From assembly GCA_027311205.1 (NCBI GenBank), contig DAICZI010000091.1, positions 1 through 6,751 on the forward strand: DNA of 6,751 bases. The letters are read 5' to 3'. How positions within the stretch are numbered: the first letter of the stretch is position 1; the number at the start of each line of letters is the position of its first letter. The stretch is from Beijerinckiaceae bacterium. GTDB taxonomy: Bacteria; Pseudomonadota; Alphaproteobacteria; Rhizobiales; Beijerinckiaceae. Shown piece by piece: positions 1 through 6,538 of the stretch. The notes under the pieces are model-generated. The model worked only from the letters and a program-made list of their open reading frames with translations, was not told the DNA's origin and did no database searches. The translations under genes and the position numbers were made by a program.

Positions 1-191
1 ATTTCGTAGTGTGGGCATGGAACACCTTGATGGACAGATCGGGCTTGATGGACAGATCGGGCTTTCACGCCACTTGGCGCGATAGCCCTTAACAAGCCGG
101 TAACAATGGCTAATGTGTGCCGGGTTTATGGCCTTGTGGTTACGAAGCTCTCACCAATGCGTGACCAGGCCCAACCTGCGCGCGCGTTGCC
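1..191. other. Left-edge region without a supported gene
   Basis: Apart from the 18-bp tandem duplication, nothing here can be assigned with confidence. It lies downstream of the reductase gene, which ends at 192 on the minus strand. A plus-strand gene ending at 85 or 92 could enter from the left and converge on the reductase, but only about 28 to 30 codons would be visible. I see no strong hairpin plus T-run that would serve as a terminator for the minus-strand operon. Confidence 0.5.
26..61. repeat. Perfect 18-bp tandem duplication
   Basis: The 18-mer CTTGATGGACAGATCGGG occurs twice back to back at 26-43 and 44-61, with no mismatch, and the next three bases (CTT) begin a third unit. Because 18 is a multiple of three, the duplication would keep any reading frame through it. 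Frames 2 and 3 on the plus strand are open from the left edge but stop at 85 and 92. A minus-strand frame is also open here. None of the short translations is one I recognise, so I cannot say whether the repeat is coding. Perfect identity suggests a recent slippage event. Confidence 0.9.
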
Positions 192-1427
192 TCAGGCCTT
201 AAGCAGGGCCTTGAGCGGTCGGGCTTTGTCGGCCAGCACCGCCGGGTCGTGGATGGTGGCGCGTTCCACCAACATTTCAGCAATGCGCATATCGCGACCA
301 ATCTGGCCGATGGTGCCAAGGCCGCTGGCCGCAATGAGCCGCCCTGCGCCATCAAGGTCAAACAGGATCAGCCCTTCCTCCGGCGTGCCGCGCCTCGCCA
401 GATGCGCCGAATCAAAGTTCAGGCCGCAGATTTGCAGATGCAGATCATATTGATCGGACCAAAACCACGGCAACGCCGCGAAAGGTTCCGTTGCGCCCAT
501 GATACTGGACGCGGCGTGGCGGCCTTGCGCCGTGGCATGTCGCCAAGATTCCAGCCGGATGCGCCGCCCGCCATAGCGGGCATGGGGAAACGAGCAGCAG
601 TCGCCCGCCGCAAAAATCGCCGGGTCGGCGGTGGCAAGGCGTGCGTCAACAGCAATGCCGTTGTCGAGCGCCAGTCCGGCCGCCGCGGCAAGCGCGGTAT
701 CAGGCTCCGCACCAACGCCCGCAATCAGATGGTCAAAGGTGAAAGCGCGGCCATCGCCCAGGGTGACGCGCCAGCCATCAGAATCTTGCGAGAGCGAAGC
801 GACACTGACGCCGGTCAGAACCTCAACCCCTTCGCGGGCATGGCGTTGCGCCAGCAGATTGGCGAGTTCTTCGGGCACGGCACGGGCCAGAATGCGCGGC
901 GCAAGTTCAAACACCACGACCTCGCAGCCCAGCGCACGGCCGCTTGCGGCCAGTTCAAGCCCAATAAAGCCCGCGCCGATAATGCCAAGGCGCGCATGGG
1001 GTTTCAAAATCCCGCGCAGCTTTTGCGCGTCATCAAGGTGGCGCAGCTCATGCAGCGGCACGGTCTCCGCCCCCGGCAGCTTCAGTCGCCGTGCCCTGGC
1101 ACCGGTTGCCAGCAGCAAAAAATCATAGGGCAAAGCGGTGCCATCAGCCAGGATCACCTGCCTTTCGGCCCGCTCGATGCGGCGCACCGCGCATCCGAGA
1201 TGCAAGGCAATGCCTGCGGCACCGAGCCCGCCGCTGCCACTGATGGCAGGCGGTGCTTCGAGGCTGGCATCGGTCAGAAAGGCCTTGGAGAGCGGCGGAC
1301 GCTCATAGGGTGGATGAATTTCAGCCCCCAGCAGCGTGATCGGGCCCTCATGGCCGCGCGCCCGCAGTTCGAGCGCCGCCGCGACGCCAGCCTCGCCTGC
1401 GCCGATGATGATGACCCTGCCGCTCAT
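192..1427 (-). CDS. FAD-dependent ferredoxin reductase (MocF/BphA4-like)
   Basis: This 411-residue cytoplasmic flavoprotein should pass electrons from NAD(P)H to the Rieske ferredoxin encoded just upstream. It has the two-dinucleotide-fold layout of the oxygenase-coupled NADH:ferredoxin reductases. The FAD motif GAGEAG is at residues 9-14, PYERPPLSK at 40-48, ATGAR at 107-111, the NAD motif GAGFIGLE at 151-158, AAGDC at 273-277 and ESWRHA at 293-298. The C-terminal domain contains the typical WFWSDQYDL segment. E174 sits where an acidic residue after the second NAD strand usually favours NADH over NADPH (inference). I chose the ATG at 1427 because MSGRVIIIGAG begins the fold directly and GAGG lies 5 nt upstream. 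An in-frame ATG at 1466 would add 13 residues and overlap the ferredoxin gene. The 7-nt gap to the ferredoxin stop implies co-translation. The length is normal for the family. The partner oxygenase is not in the window. Confidence 0.93.
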   Translation of the reverse strand: MSGRVIIIGAGEAGVAAALELRARGHEGPITLLGAEIHPPYERPPLSKAFLTDASLEAPPAISGSGGLGAAGIALHLGCAVRRIERAERQVILADGTALPYDFLLLATGARARRLKLPGAETVPLHELRHLDDAQKLRGILKPHARLGIIGAGFIGLELAASGRALGCEVVVFELAPRILARAVPEELANLLAQRHAREGVEVLTGVSVASLSQDSDGWRVTLGDGRAFTFDHLIAGVGAEPDTALAAAAGLALDNGIAVDARLATADPAIFAAGDCCSFPHARYGGRRIRLESWRHATAQGRHAASSIMGATEPFAALPWFWSDQYDLHLQICGLNFDSAHLARRGTPEEGLILFDLDGAGRLIAASGLGTIGQIGRDMRIAEMLVERATIHDPAVLADKARPLKALLKA

Positions 1428-1434
1428 GAGGGCC

Positions 1435-1749
1435 TCACAGGCAAATAAGGATGCGCCCGCCGACAACCTTGGCTGGATAGGTCTTCAAATCAATGCAGAC
1501 CGGCGCGCCCCTGGCCGCGCCCGTGCGCAGGTCAAACCGGCCATTGTGCTTCGGACACTCGATGATGTTGCCCATCACCAGTCCATCAGCAAGATGCACC
1601 TGCTCATGCGTGCAGAGGCCATCGGTGGCATACACCGCATCATCCTCCGTGCGGTATAGCGCGAAGGTGCGGCCCTCATGGTCGAACCGCCTCACATCTT
1701 CCGGTTCAATGTCACTCAAGGCGCAGGCATCAATCCAGGTCTCGCTCAT
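1435..1749 (-). CDS. Rieske-type [2Fe-2S] ferredoxin (MocE-like)
   Basis: This is a 104-residue soluble Rieske ferredoxin, the electron carrier between the adjacent reductase and a terminal oxygenase. The cluster-binding motifs are complete: C46-T-H48 (in LCTHEQVHLADG) and C65-P-K-H68 (in ECPKHNG), giving two Cys and two His ligands. The length and the absence of extra domains fit stand-alone ferredoxins of multicomponent oxygenases, nitrite-reductase small-subunit-like proteins and rhizobial MocE. It lacks a signal peptide. The start at 1749 is preceded by GAGGAAG ending 2 nt upstream (AGGA core 4 nt away). It is the first gene of the minus-strand operon, with the reductase 7 nt after its stop, and it faces the IolI-like gene across a 232-bp control region. 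In rhizopine degradation, MocE and MocF work with an oxygenase-like MocD to remove a methyl group. Calling this a rhizopine gene would go beyond the sequence. Confidence 0.92.
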   Translation of the reverse strand: MSETWIDACALSDIEPEDVRRFDHEGRTFALYRTEDDAVYATDGLCTHEQVHLADGLVMGNIIECPKHNGRFDLRTGAARGAPVCIDLKTYPAKVVGGRILICL

Positions 1750-1836
1750 GGCTTCCTCGTTGGTATTTTAAGGCCGGGCTGACTCTGGGGAGGATGCCTC
1801 CGGCACCCCGTCGAACCCCGGACATCATGCTGTCGC

Positions 1837-1865
1837 CTTATAGCCGAACGGAACATATATTCCAA
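1837..1865 (-). promoter_or_regulatory. Candidate sigma-70 promoter for the ferredoxin-reductase operon
   Basis: Read on the minus strand there is a -35 box TTGGAA (1865-1860, 4 of 6 to TTGACA), a spacer of exactly 17 bp, and a -10 box TATAAG (1842-1837, 5 of 6 to TATAAT). Transcription would start near 1830, leaving a leader of about 80 nt before the ferredoxin ATG. The -35 box and much of the spacer are covered by the GGAA-N6-TTCC palindrome, so a bound protein should block polymerase. Confidence 0.6.
1850..1863. promoter_or_regulatory. IolR-like operator, GGAA-N6-TTCC palindrome
   Basis: The sequence GGAACATATATTCC is a 14-bp inverted repeat in which 12 of 14 positions match its own reverse complement. 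It fits the GGAA-N6-TTCC consensus reported for IolR, the RpiR-family repressor of inositol catabolism in Sinorhizobium meliloti. It sits in the divergent intergenic region next to an IolI/MocC-like gene and an inositol-like transporter, where such a site is expected. It overlaps the minus-strand promoter candidate. The regulator gene itself is not in the window, so the binding protein is inferred. Confidence 0.65.
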
Positions 1866-1875
1866 ATGCCAAAAA

Positions 1876-1891
1876 AATATATCATATATTC
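1876..1891. promoter_or_regulatory. AT-rich palindrome repeating the operator half-site
   Basis: AATATATCATATATT (1876-1890) is a perfect 15-bp palindrome around the C at 1883. The 9-mer CATATATTC at 1883-1891 is an exact direct repeat of 1854-1862 inside the GGAA-N6-TTCC site, shifted by 29 bp. It lacks the GGAA arm, so it could be a weak second operator half-site for the same regulator, or simply the melting-prone AT-rich core of the control region. The surrounding DNA is otherwise GC-rich. Confidence 0.4.
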
Positions 1892-1901
1892 TAAATTTCG
1901 C

Positions 1902-1929
1902 TGGACGGCGGCCACAGGCACGATATGAT
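1902..1929 (+). promoter_or_regulatory. Candidate plus-strand promoter for the transport operon
   Basis: A -35 candidate TGGACG (1902-1907, 4 of 6) and a -10 candidate TATGAT (1924-1929, 5 of 6) are separated by 16 bp. A start near 1936 would give a leader of about 46 nt before the TTG at 1982. This would also rule out the upstream in-frame ATG at 1925, which would lie inside the -10 box. The -35 match is weak, so the call is tentative. Confidence 0.35.
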
Positions 1930-1981
1930 GCAAACTCGATCGTGGAGCCACGGGCGGTCACGCCAACAGGAGCGGGCAGGT

Positions 1982-2812
1982 TTGTCACACACAGTCACTT
2001 TCGCGCTGAACCACATGAGCGCCCCCAAACTGGCGCACCGGGGCTTCTTCAAACTGGCACGCGGGCTGGGGCTTGTGGATGTCGAAATCCGCAATGATCT
2101 TGCAGGCGTGGCGCTGGCCGATGGCACGCCAGCCGCAGCGGTTGGAGAAGCGGCAGTGGCGGAGGGCGTCCGGATCACCTCGATCAACGCCTTGCAGCGC
2201 TTCAACCAGTGGAGCGACGCCCGCGCCAGCGAGGCGGCGGCACTTGCCGCTTATGCCAAAGGTTGCGGCGCGGCGGCGCTGGTTCTCTGCCCGGTCAATG
2301 ACACGCAATGGCAGCCCGCTGATGCGGCGCGTCTGGACCATCTGCGCCAGTCGCTGCGCGAGCTTGCACCGATTTTGCGTGCTCAGGACGTCAAGGGCCT
2401 CGTCGAGCCGCTGGGCTTTGCCGAATGCTCGCTGCGCCTCAAGCGCGAGGCGGTCGACGCCATCGACGCCACCGGTACCAGCGATGTTTTCCAGGTGCTG
2501 CATGACACGTTTCACCATGTTGTGGCCGGAGAAACAGCGATGTTTCCAACCCGCACCGGGCTGGTGCATATTTCCGGCGTCGCCGACCCCAAAGTGCCGG
2601 TCAGCGCCATGCGCGATCCGCACCGCGTGCTGGTAGGCACCCCGGATTTCATCGGCAATGTCGCGCAGATCAGGGCATTGCAGGCCGGTGGCTACAAGGG
2701 GCTGTTCTCGTTCGAGCCCTTTGCCGAGGAGGTGCATGAGAATCCCGACATCGCCGCAGCGCTCAAAGCCAGCCGCGCGATGATCGAAAAAGAGCTTCGC
2801 ACCGCCGCTTGA
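1982..2812 (+). CDS. IolI/MocC-like TIM-barrel sugar/inosose isomerase
   Basis: This 276-residue protein of the xylose isomerase-like TIM-barrel family (sugar phosphate isomerase/epimerase, AP endonuclease 2 fold) is closest in pattern to 2-keto-myo-inositol isomerase IolI and rhizopine protein MocC. The four expected metal ligands are visible: E142 (in GLVEPLG), D175 (in LHDTFHH), H196 (in LVHISG) and E245 (in SFEPF). They fall at nearly the same positions as in Bacillus IolI. The N-terminal FALNHMSAP and the NALQRFN segment near 69-75 also fit this family. I start it at TTG 1982 because AGGAG ends 9 nt upstream and the family homology begins at once. The in-frame ATG at 1925 would add 19 unrelated residues (MMQTRSWSHG...) with no ribosome site. 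It heads the plus-strand transport operon, so it probably acts in the cytoplasm on the imported compound or its keto derivative. The exact substrate is unknown. Confidence 0.85.
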   Translation: MSHTVTFALNHMSAPKLAHRGFFKLARGLGLVDVEIRNDLAGVALADGTPAAAVGEAAVAEGVRITSINALQRFNQWSDARASEAAALAAYAKGCGAAALVLCPVNDTQWQPADAARLDHLRQSLRELAPILRAQDVKGLVEPLGFAECSLRLKREAVDAIDATGTSDVFQVLHDTFHHVVAGETAMFPTRTGLVHISGVADPKVPVSAMRDPHRVLVGTPDFIGNVAQIRALQAGGYKGLFSFEPFAEEVHENPDIAAALKASRAMIEKELRTAA

Positions 2813-2834
2813 TGCTTGAGCGGCGATGGCAAGG

Positions 2835-2901
2835 CCGGGGCCAGCCCCGGATAAATGCCCCGAAGGGGTGCCGGATATGAGTTGGGCGCAACCGGGCGCC
2901 C
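2835..2901 (+). other. Cluster of three GC-rich hairpins before the binding-protein gene
   Basis: Three short inverted repeats follow one another in the 105-nt gap. The first is CCGGGG/CCCCGG (2835-2840 and 2845-2850, loop CCAG), the second CCCC/GGGG (2858-2861 and 2865-2868, loop GAA), and the third GGGCGC/GCGCCC (2884-2889 and 2896-2901, 6-nt loop). None is followed by a T-run, so they do not look like ordinary terminators. Likely roles are protecting the 5' end of the abundant binding-protein message after processing, or separating its expression from the isomerase gene. The last stem ends 3 nt before the strong ribosome site at 2905. Confidence 0.55.
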
Positions 2902-2917
2902 TATGGAGGAGACAGCC

Positions 2918-3838
2918 ATGATGAAACGCACTTTGCTCGCCCTCGCCGCTGTGACAATCCTGTCGCAGGGCGCATTCGCCGCCAAAATCGGCGTGTCAAT
3001 GGATAAATTCGACGACAACTTCCTCACTGTGCTGCGCAACGGCATGACGGATTATGCCAAAAAGAAAAAAATTGATCTGCAGGTGCTCGATGCCAAGGAT
3101 GACCTCGGCACGCAGATCAGCCAGGTGCAGAACTTCATCGCCAACAAGGTCGATGCCATCATCGTCAATGCCGTCGATACCTCGGCAACCCCGAAAATGA
3201 CGGCACTGGCGGTCGCGGCGCATATTCCGCTGGTCTATGTCAACCGCAAGCCCGCCGACAAGGTGCTTCCGGCTGGCGTGGCTTATGTCGGTTCGGACGA
3301 AAAACAGTCCGGCACGATGGAAACCCAGGCCATGTGCAAGCTGATGGGCGGCAAGGGCACCATAGTCGTGATAGAAGGCGAATTGTCGAACGAGGCCGCC
3401 GTCACCCGCACCAAGGACATCCATGATGTGCTGGCGACCAAGGCATGCAGCGGTATCAAGATTCTGCGCGAGCAGACCGCGAGCTGGGATCGCACCAAGG
3501 CCAGCGATCTCATGACCAACTGGATTTCGGCTGGCGTCAAGCCCGATGCCGTGATCTCCAACAATGACGAAATGGCGATTGGCGCAATCCAGGCTCTGAC
3601 CACCGCGGGCATGACCAAGGTGAAAGTCTCCGGCATTGACGGCACGCAGGATGGCCTCGCCCAGATGAAGGCCGGTCGGTTGCAGGTCTCGGTGTTCCAG
3701 AACGCAGCCGCGCAGGGCGCTGGTTCCATTGACACCGCGCTGAAGCTGATCGCGCACAAGAAAGTGCCGAGCACGGTCTGGGTGCCCTTCGAGCTGATCA
3801 CCCCGGCCAACATGGCCAAATACATGGCCAAGAACTAG
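2918..3838 (+). CDS. Periplasmic sugar/inositol-binding protein of an ABC importer
   Basis: This 306-residue type I periplasmic binding protein (Peripla_BP_4, ribose/inositol group) captures the substrate for the transporter encoded downstream. A classical signal peptide ([21 protein letters not shown]) is likely cleaved after A21. The mature protein begins [15 protein letters not shown], much like rhizobial MocB-type and inositol-binding proteins. Likely ligand-contact segments are VNRKP (108-112), VTRTKD (162-167), [10 protein letters not shown] (214-223), GIDGTQDGL (239-247) and Q261. Two cysteines, C140 and C177, could form a disulfide in the periplasm. The start at 2918 is set by GGAGGA at 2905-2910, 7 nt upstream, and by the immediate signal peptide. 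An in-frame ATG at 2855 would put 21 unrelated residues before it. A second ATG at 2921 is equally possible. The ligand is inferred from context as an inositol derivative or similar polyol, but ribose-like sugars cannot be excluded. Confidence 0.92.
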   Translation: MMKRTLLALAAVTILSQGAFAAKIGVSMDKFDDNFLTVLRNGMTDYAKKKKIDLQVLDAKDDLGTQISQVQNFIANKVDAIIVNAVDTSATPKMTALAVAAHIPLVYVNRKPADKVLPAGVAYVGSDEKQSGTMETQAMCKLMGGKGTIVVIEGELSNEAAVTRTKDIHDVLATKACSGIKILREQTASWDRTKASDLMTNWISAGVKPDAVISNNDEMAIGAIQALTTAGMTKVKVSGIDGTQDGLAQMKAGRLQVSVFQNAAAQGAGSIDTALKLIAHKKVPSTVWVPFELITPANMAKYMAKN

Positions 3839-3853
3839 ACTTCCTGACCAAGG

Positions 3854-3883
3854 CCGGGAGCGGCTTGCCCGCTCCCGGTTTCT
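3854..3883 (+). terminator. Strong hairpin after the binding-protein gene (attenuator or mRNA stabiliser)
   Basis: A perfect 10-bp inverted repeat, CCGGGAGCGG (3854-3863) and CCGCTCCCGG (3869-3878), with a 5-nt loop is followed by TTTCT. It lies 16 nt past the binding-protein stop and 19 nt before the ATPase start. The T-run is short, so termination is probably partial. In binding-protein transporter operons a hairpin here usually keeps the binding-protein mRNA in excess over the ATPase and permease. That role is inferred. Confidence 0.7.
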
Positions 3884-3902
3884 GCCTGGCTCATGCAACC
3901 GG

Positions 3903-5450
3903 ATGACGATGATGCTCAGCCCCACCACCATGAAAGCCGTGCGCGAAAGCGGTGCTGTTCCGCAAGCCCCCTGGCTTATGGAGATTGAAGGCGTCAGCAA
4001 ATCGTTCCCCGGCGTCAAGGCGCTGGATGACGTGTCGTTTCAGCTCCGGCGTGGCACCGTCCATGCGCTGATGGGTGAGAATGGTGCCGGCAAATCCACA
4101 CTGATGAAAATCATCGCCGGGATTTACACCCCCGATTCCGGCACTTTCAAGCTGCGCGGCCAGCCAATCAGGCTTGTGTCGCCGCTCGATGCGCTGGAAA
4201 ATGGCATTGCCATGATCCACCAGGAACTCAACCTGATGGCCCCGATGACGGTGGCAGAGAATATCTGGATCCGCCGCGAGCCCATTAACCGCTTTGGCTT
4301 TGTCAATCACGCCAAAATGCACCGGATGACGGCAGCGCTGTTCAGCGACCTCAACATCGACCTTGATCCCGACATGGCCGTCGGCAAGCTCAGCATCGCC
4401 AACCGGCAGATGGTCGAAATCGCCAAGGCGGTCTCCTATGAATCCGACGTGCTGATCATGGACGAGCCGACTTCCGCTTTGACCGACAAGGAAGTTGCGC
4501 ATCTTTTCGCTATCATCAAGACGCTGCGGGCCAAGGGCAAGGGCATCGTTTACATCACTCACAAGATGAACGAACTGTTCGAAATAGCGGATGAAGTTTC
4601 TGTTTTTCGTGATGGTCACTATGTCGGCACCAAAGATGCCAGCACGGTCAAGCGCGAAGACATCATCCGCATGATGGTCGGGCGCGAAATCACCCAGATG
4701 TTTCCCAAGGATACCGTGCCGATCGGCGATGTGGTGCTTTCGGTTCAGGACCTCGGCCTCAAGGGCGTCTTCTCGGGCGTCAGCTTTGACCTCCACAAGG
4801 GCGAGATTTTGGGGGTTGCCGGGCTGGTTGGTTCCGGGCGCTCCAATGTCGCCGAAACGCTGTTTGGCGTGACGCCCGCCACTTCAGGCACCATCAGCAT
4901 CGCCGGGCAACAGGTGGCGATGACCTCGCCGCAGGTGGCTTTGGCGCAGGGTCTGGGTTTTTTGACCGAAGACCGCAAGGAAACCGGCTGCTTCCTCATT
5001 CTTGACGTGCAACAGAATATGCAGGTCGCCGTGCTTGGCGGTGACTATCTGAAGAACGGCTTTGTGCGCCAGACGGCGCTCACCCATGTCTGCGAGGCAA
5101 TGCGCGAAGCGCTGCGCATCAAGACACCGAACATGCAAGAGCGGGTCGAAAATCTTTCGGGCGGCAACCAGCAAAAAGTGCTGATCGGACGCTGGCTCTT
5201 GACCAAGCCGCGCATCCTGATCCTCGATGAACCAACGCGCGGCATCGATGTGGGCGCGAAAGCCGAAATCCACCGCATGGTCAGCCAGCTTGCCGGACAG
5301 GGCGTGGGGATTATCATGATCTCATCGGAAATGCCTGAAATTCTGGGGATGTCCGACCGGATACTGGTAATGCACGAAGGCCGGGCGACCGGCATTCTGA
5401 GCCGTGCCGAGGCTGATCAGGTCAAAATAATGGAACTGGCGTCGCATTGA
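3903..5450 (+). CDS. RbsA-type sugar ABC importer ATPase with two nucleotide-binding domains
   Basis: This 515-residue cytoplasmic protein powers the importer and carries two fused ATPase domains, as in RbsA, MglA and XylG. Domain 1 has Walker [10 protein letters not shown] (58-66), Q107 in the Q-loop, an LSIANRQ signature (163-169), Walker B LIMDEPT (184-190) and switch H220. Domain 2 has a degenerate Walker A, GLVGSGRS (307-314), in which Arg replaces the catalytic Lys. It also has the EDRKETG segment (356-362), a canonical LSGGNQQ signature (418-424) and LILDEPT (439-445). The H-loop of domain 2 reads SSEMPE instead of having His. Such asymmetry is normal in this family and implies one competent ATP site. 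The start is uncertain: ATGs at 3903, 3909 and 3912 are in frame and none has a good Shine-Dalgarno. The first 25 or so residues precede conserved [12 protein letters not shown] and may be a short variable extension. The permease gene follows after 34 nt. Confidence 0.95.
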   Translation: MTMMLSPTTMKAVRESGAVPQAPWLMEIEGVSKSFPGVKALDDVSFQLRRGTVHALMGENGAGKSTLMKIIAGIYTPDSGTFKLRGQPIRLVSPLDALENGIAMIHQELNLMAPMTVAENIWIRREPINRFGFVNHAKMHRMTAALFSDLNIDLDPDMAVGKLSIANRQMVEIAKAVSYESDVLIMDEPTSALTDKEVAHLFAIIKTLRAKGKGIVYITHKMNELFEIADEVSVFRDGHYVGTKDASTVKREDIIRMMVGREITQMFPKDTVPIGDVVLSVQDLGLKGVFSGVSFDLHKGEILGVAGLVGSGRSNVAETLFGVTPATSGTISIAGQQVAMTSPQVALAQGLGFLTEDRKETGCFLILDVQQNMQVAVLGGDYLKNGFVRQTALTHVCEAMREALRIKTPNMQERVENLSGGNQQKVLIGRWLLTKPRILILDEPTRGIDVGAKAEIHRMVSQLAGQGVGIIMISSEMPEILGMSDRILVMHEGRATGILSRAEADQVKIMELASH

Positions 5451-5484
5451 TGCAGGCCACGAGCAACAAACAGCGGATGATGTC

Positions 5485-6507
5485 ATGAGTCTTGAAACCA
5501 CCCCCGCACCCGCCGCGTCGGCGAAAGGCCGCGTCCGCCGCCTGCCACCGGAAGTCAACATTCTCATCGTGCTGATTGGCATGGCGCTGATGTTCGAGGC
5601 TCTGGGCTGGATTTTTGAGAGGCAATCCTTCCTCTTCAACATTCTGCGCCTGCGCATCATGATCCTGCAGGTGTCGGTAATTGGCATCATCGCCATTGGC
5701 GTGACGCAGGTAATCATCACCGGCGGCATTGATCTCTCGTCAGGCTCGATCGTCGGCGCGTCGGCCATGGTAGGCGCCTCCCTGGCCCAGAGTTCCGATT
5801 ATACCCACGCGGTCTATCCGCATCTGACCAACATGCCGGCCCTCGTGCCGATCCTCATGGGCATTATCGTTGGTGGACTTGGAGGCTTGATCAACGGCGG
5901 GCTGATTGCATGGACCGGGATTCCCCCCTTTATCGCGACGCTCGGCACCTATGTCAGCATTCGCGGCTTTGCCAAATGGTACACGCGCGGAAATCCGGTG
6001 AGCTTCCTGACGCCGCAGTTCGATTATATCGGGTCGGGCATCGTGCCAGTGTTCATCTTCTTGATCTGCGCGGCGATTTTTCACGTGGTGCTGGGCTATA
6101 CCCGCTACGGCAAGTTCACTTACGCGATCGGGGCCAATCGCCAGGCGGCGCGTGTGTCGGGCATCAACATCAAACGCCACTTGCTCTATGTCTATGTCAT
6201 CGCGGGCCTGCTCTCGGGGCTTGCCGGCATTGTCACTGCGGCGCGGGCGCAATCAGGCCAGTCGGGCATGGGTGTCGGCTATGAATTGCAGGCCATTGCC
6301 GCAGCGGTTATTGGCGGCACCTCGTTGACCGGCGGCGTCGGCCGCATCTGGGGCACGGTGTTTGGCACCATCATCCTCGGCGTCGTCACGTCCGGCTTCA
6401 CCTTCCTGAATATCAATGATTACCTGCAGGAGATGGTGCTCGGCGGCATCATCGTTGGCGCGGTGATTGTCGATCAATACCGCCAGACACGCCGCGCCAG
6501 GGCGTGA
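5485..6507 (+). CDS. RbsC-type sugar/inositol ABC importer permease
   Basis: This 340-residue inner-membrane permease (BPD_transp_2, RbsC/AraH group) forms the channel, probably as a homodimer because only one permease gene is present. It has a hydrophilic N-terminal tail of about 23 residues, then many hydrophobic segments. The clearest are at about 24-42, 56-80, 118-142, 184-204, 233-252, 267-279, 290-308 and 314-329. Family marks include GGIDLSSGSIVG (80-91), GTYVSIRG (154-161), the cytoplasmic GANRQAARVSGI (216-227) and AAVIGGTSLTGGVG (272-285). The C-terminus is basic (RQTRRARA). The start at 5485 gives the expected length. Only a weak GGATGA-like ribosome site at 5475-5480 precedes it, so coupling to the ATPase gene is plausible. 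The following PanB-like gene begins 31 nt after the stop. Confidence 0.94.
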   Translation: MSLETTPAPAASAKGRVRRLPPEVNILIVLIGMALMFEALGWIFERQSFLFNILRLRIMILQVSVIGIIAIGVTQVIITGGIDLSSGSIVGASAMVGASLAQSSDYTHAVYPHLTNMPALVPILMGIIVGGLGGLINGGLIAWTGIPPFIATLGTYVSIRGFAKWYTRGNPVSFLTPQFDYIGSGIVPVFIFLICAAIFHVVLGYTRYGKFTYAIGANRQAARVSGINIKRHLLYVYVIAGLLSGLAGIVTAARAQSGQSGMGVGYELQAIAAAVIGGTSLTGGVGRIWGTVFGTIILGVVTSGFTFLNINDYLQEMVLGGIIVGAVIVDQYRQTRRARA

Positions 6508-6538
6508 TCGTCACTGCCCGCCCTGAAAGACCGAAGCC

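Noticed and set aside
26..61. Possible CRISPR or iteron array
   Set aside because: There are only two units with no spacer between them and no further copies nearby, so it is a simple tandem duplication.
1..92. Possible C-terminal end of a plus-strand gene, stopping at 85 or 92
   Set aside because: Only about 28-30 codons are visible, two frames are equally open, neither resembles a family I know, and the tandem duplication disturbs interpretation.
249..1448. A 399-codon open frame on the plus strand opposite the reductase gene
   Set aside because: It lies fully antisense to a gene with complete FAD and NAD motifs, shows no recognisable domain, and has the Arg/Gln/Ala-rich composition typical of a shadow frame in GC-rich DNA.
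1866..1890. Possible intrinsic terminator at the A-run (1871-1877) in the divergent region
   Set aside because: There is no GC-rich stem next to the run, and it lies between two divergent promoters where a terminator is not expected.
1985..2737. A 250-codon minus-strand open frame opposite the isomerase
   Set aside because: The plus strand carries the four metal ligands of the IolI-like family in order, so the antisense frame is a shadow.
2996..4018. A 340-codon minus-strand open frame across the binding-protein gene
   Set aside because: It is antisense to a clear periplasmic binding protein and runs through the intergenic hairpin into the ATPase gene. Its His/Gly/Asp-rich translation has no family features.
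3891..4796. A 301-codon minus-strand open frame opposite the ATPase
   Set aside because: The plus strand encodes unmistakable Walker A, signature and Walker B motifs here; the antisense product is low in recognisable motifs.
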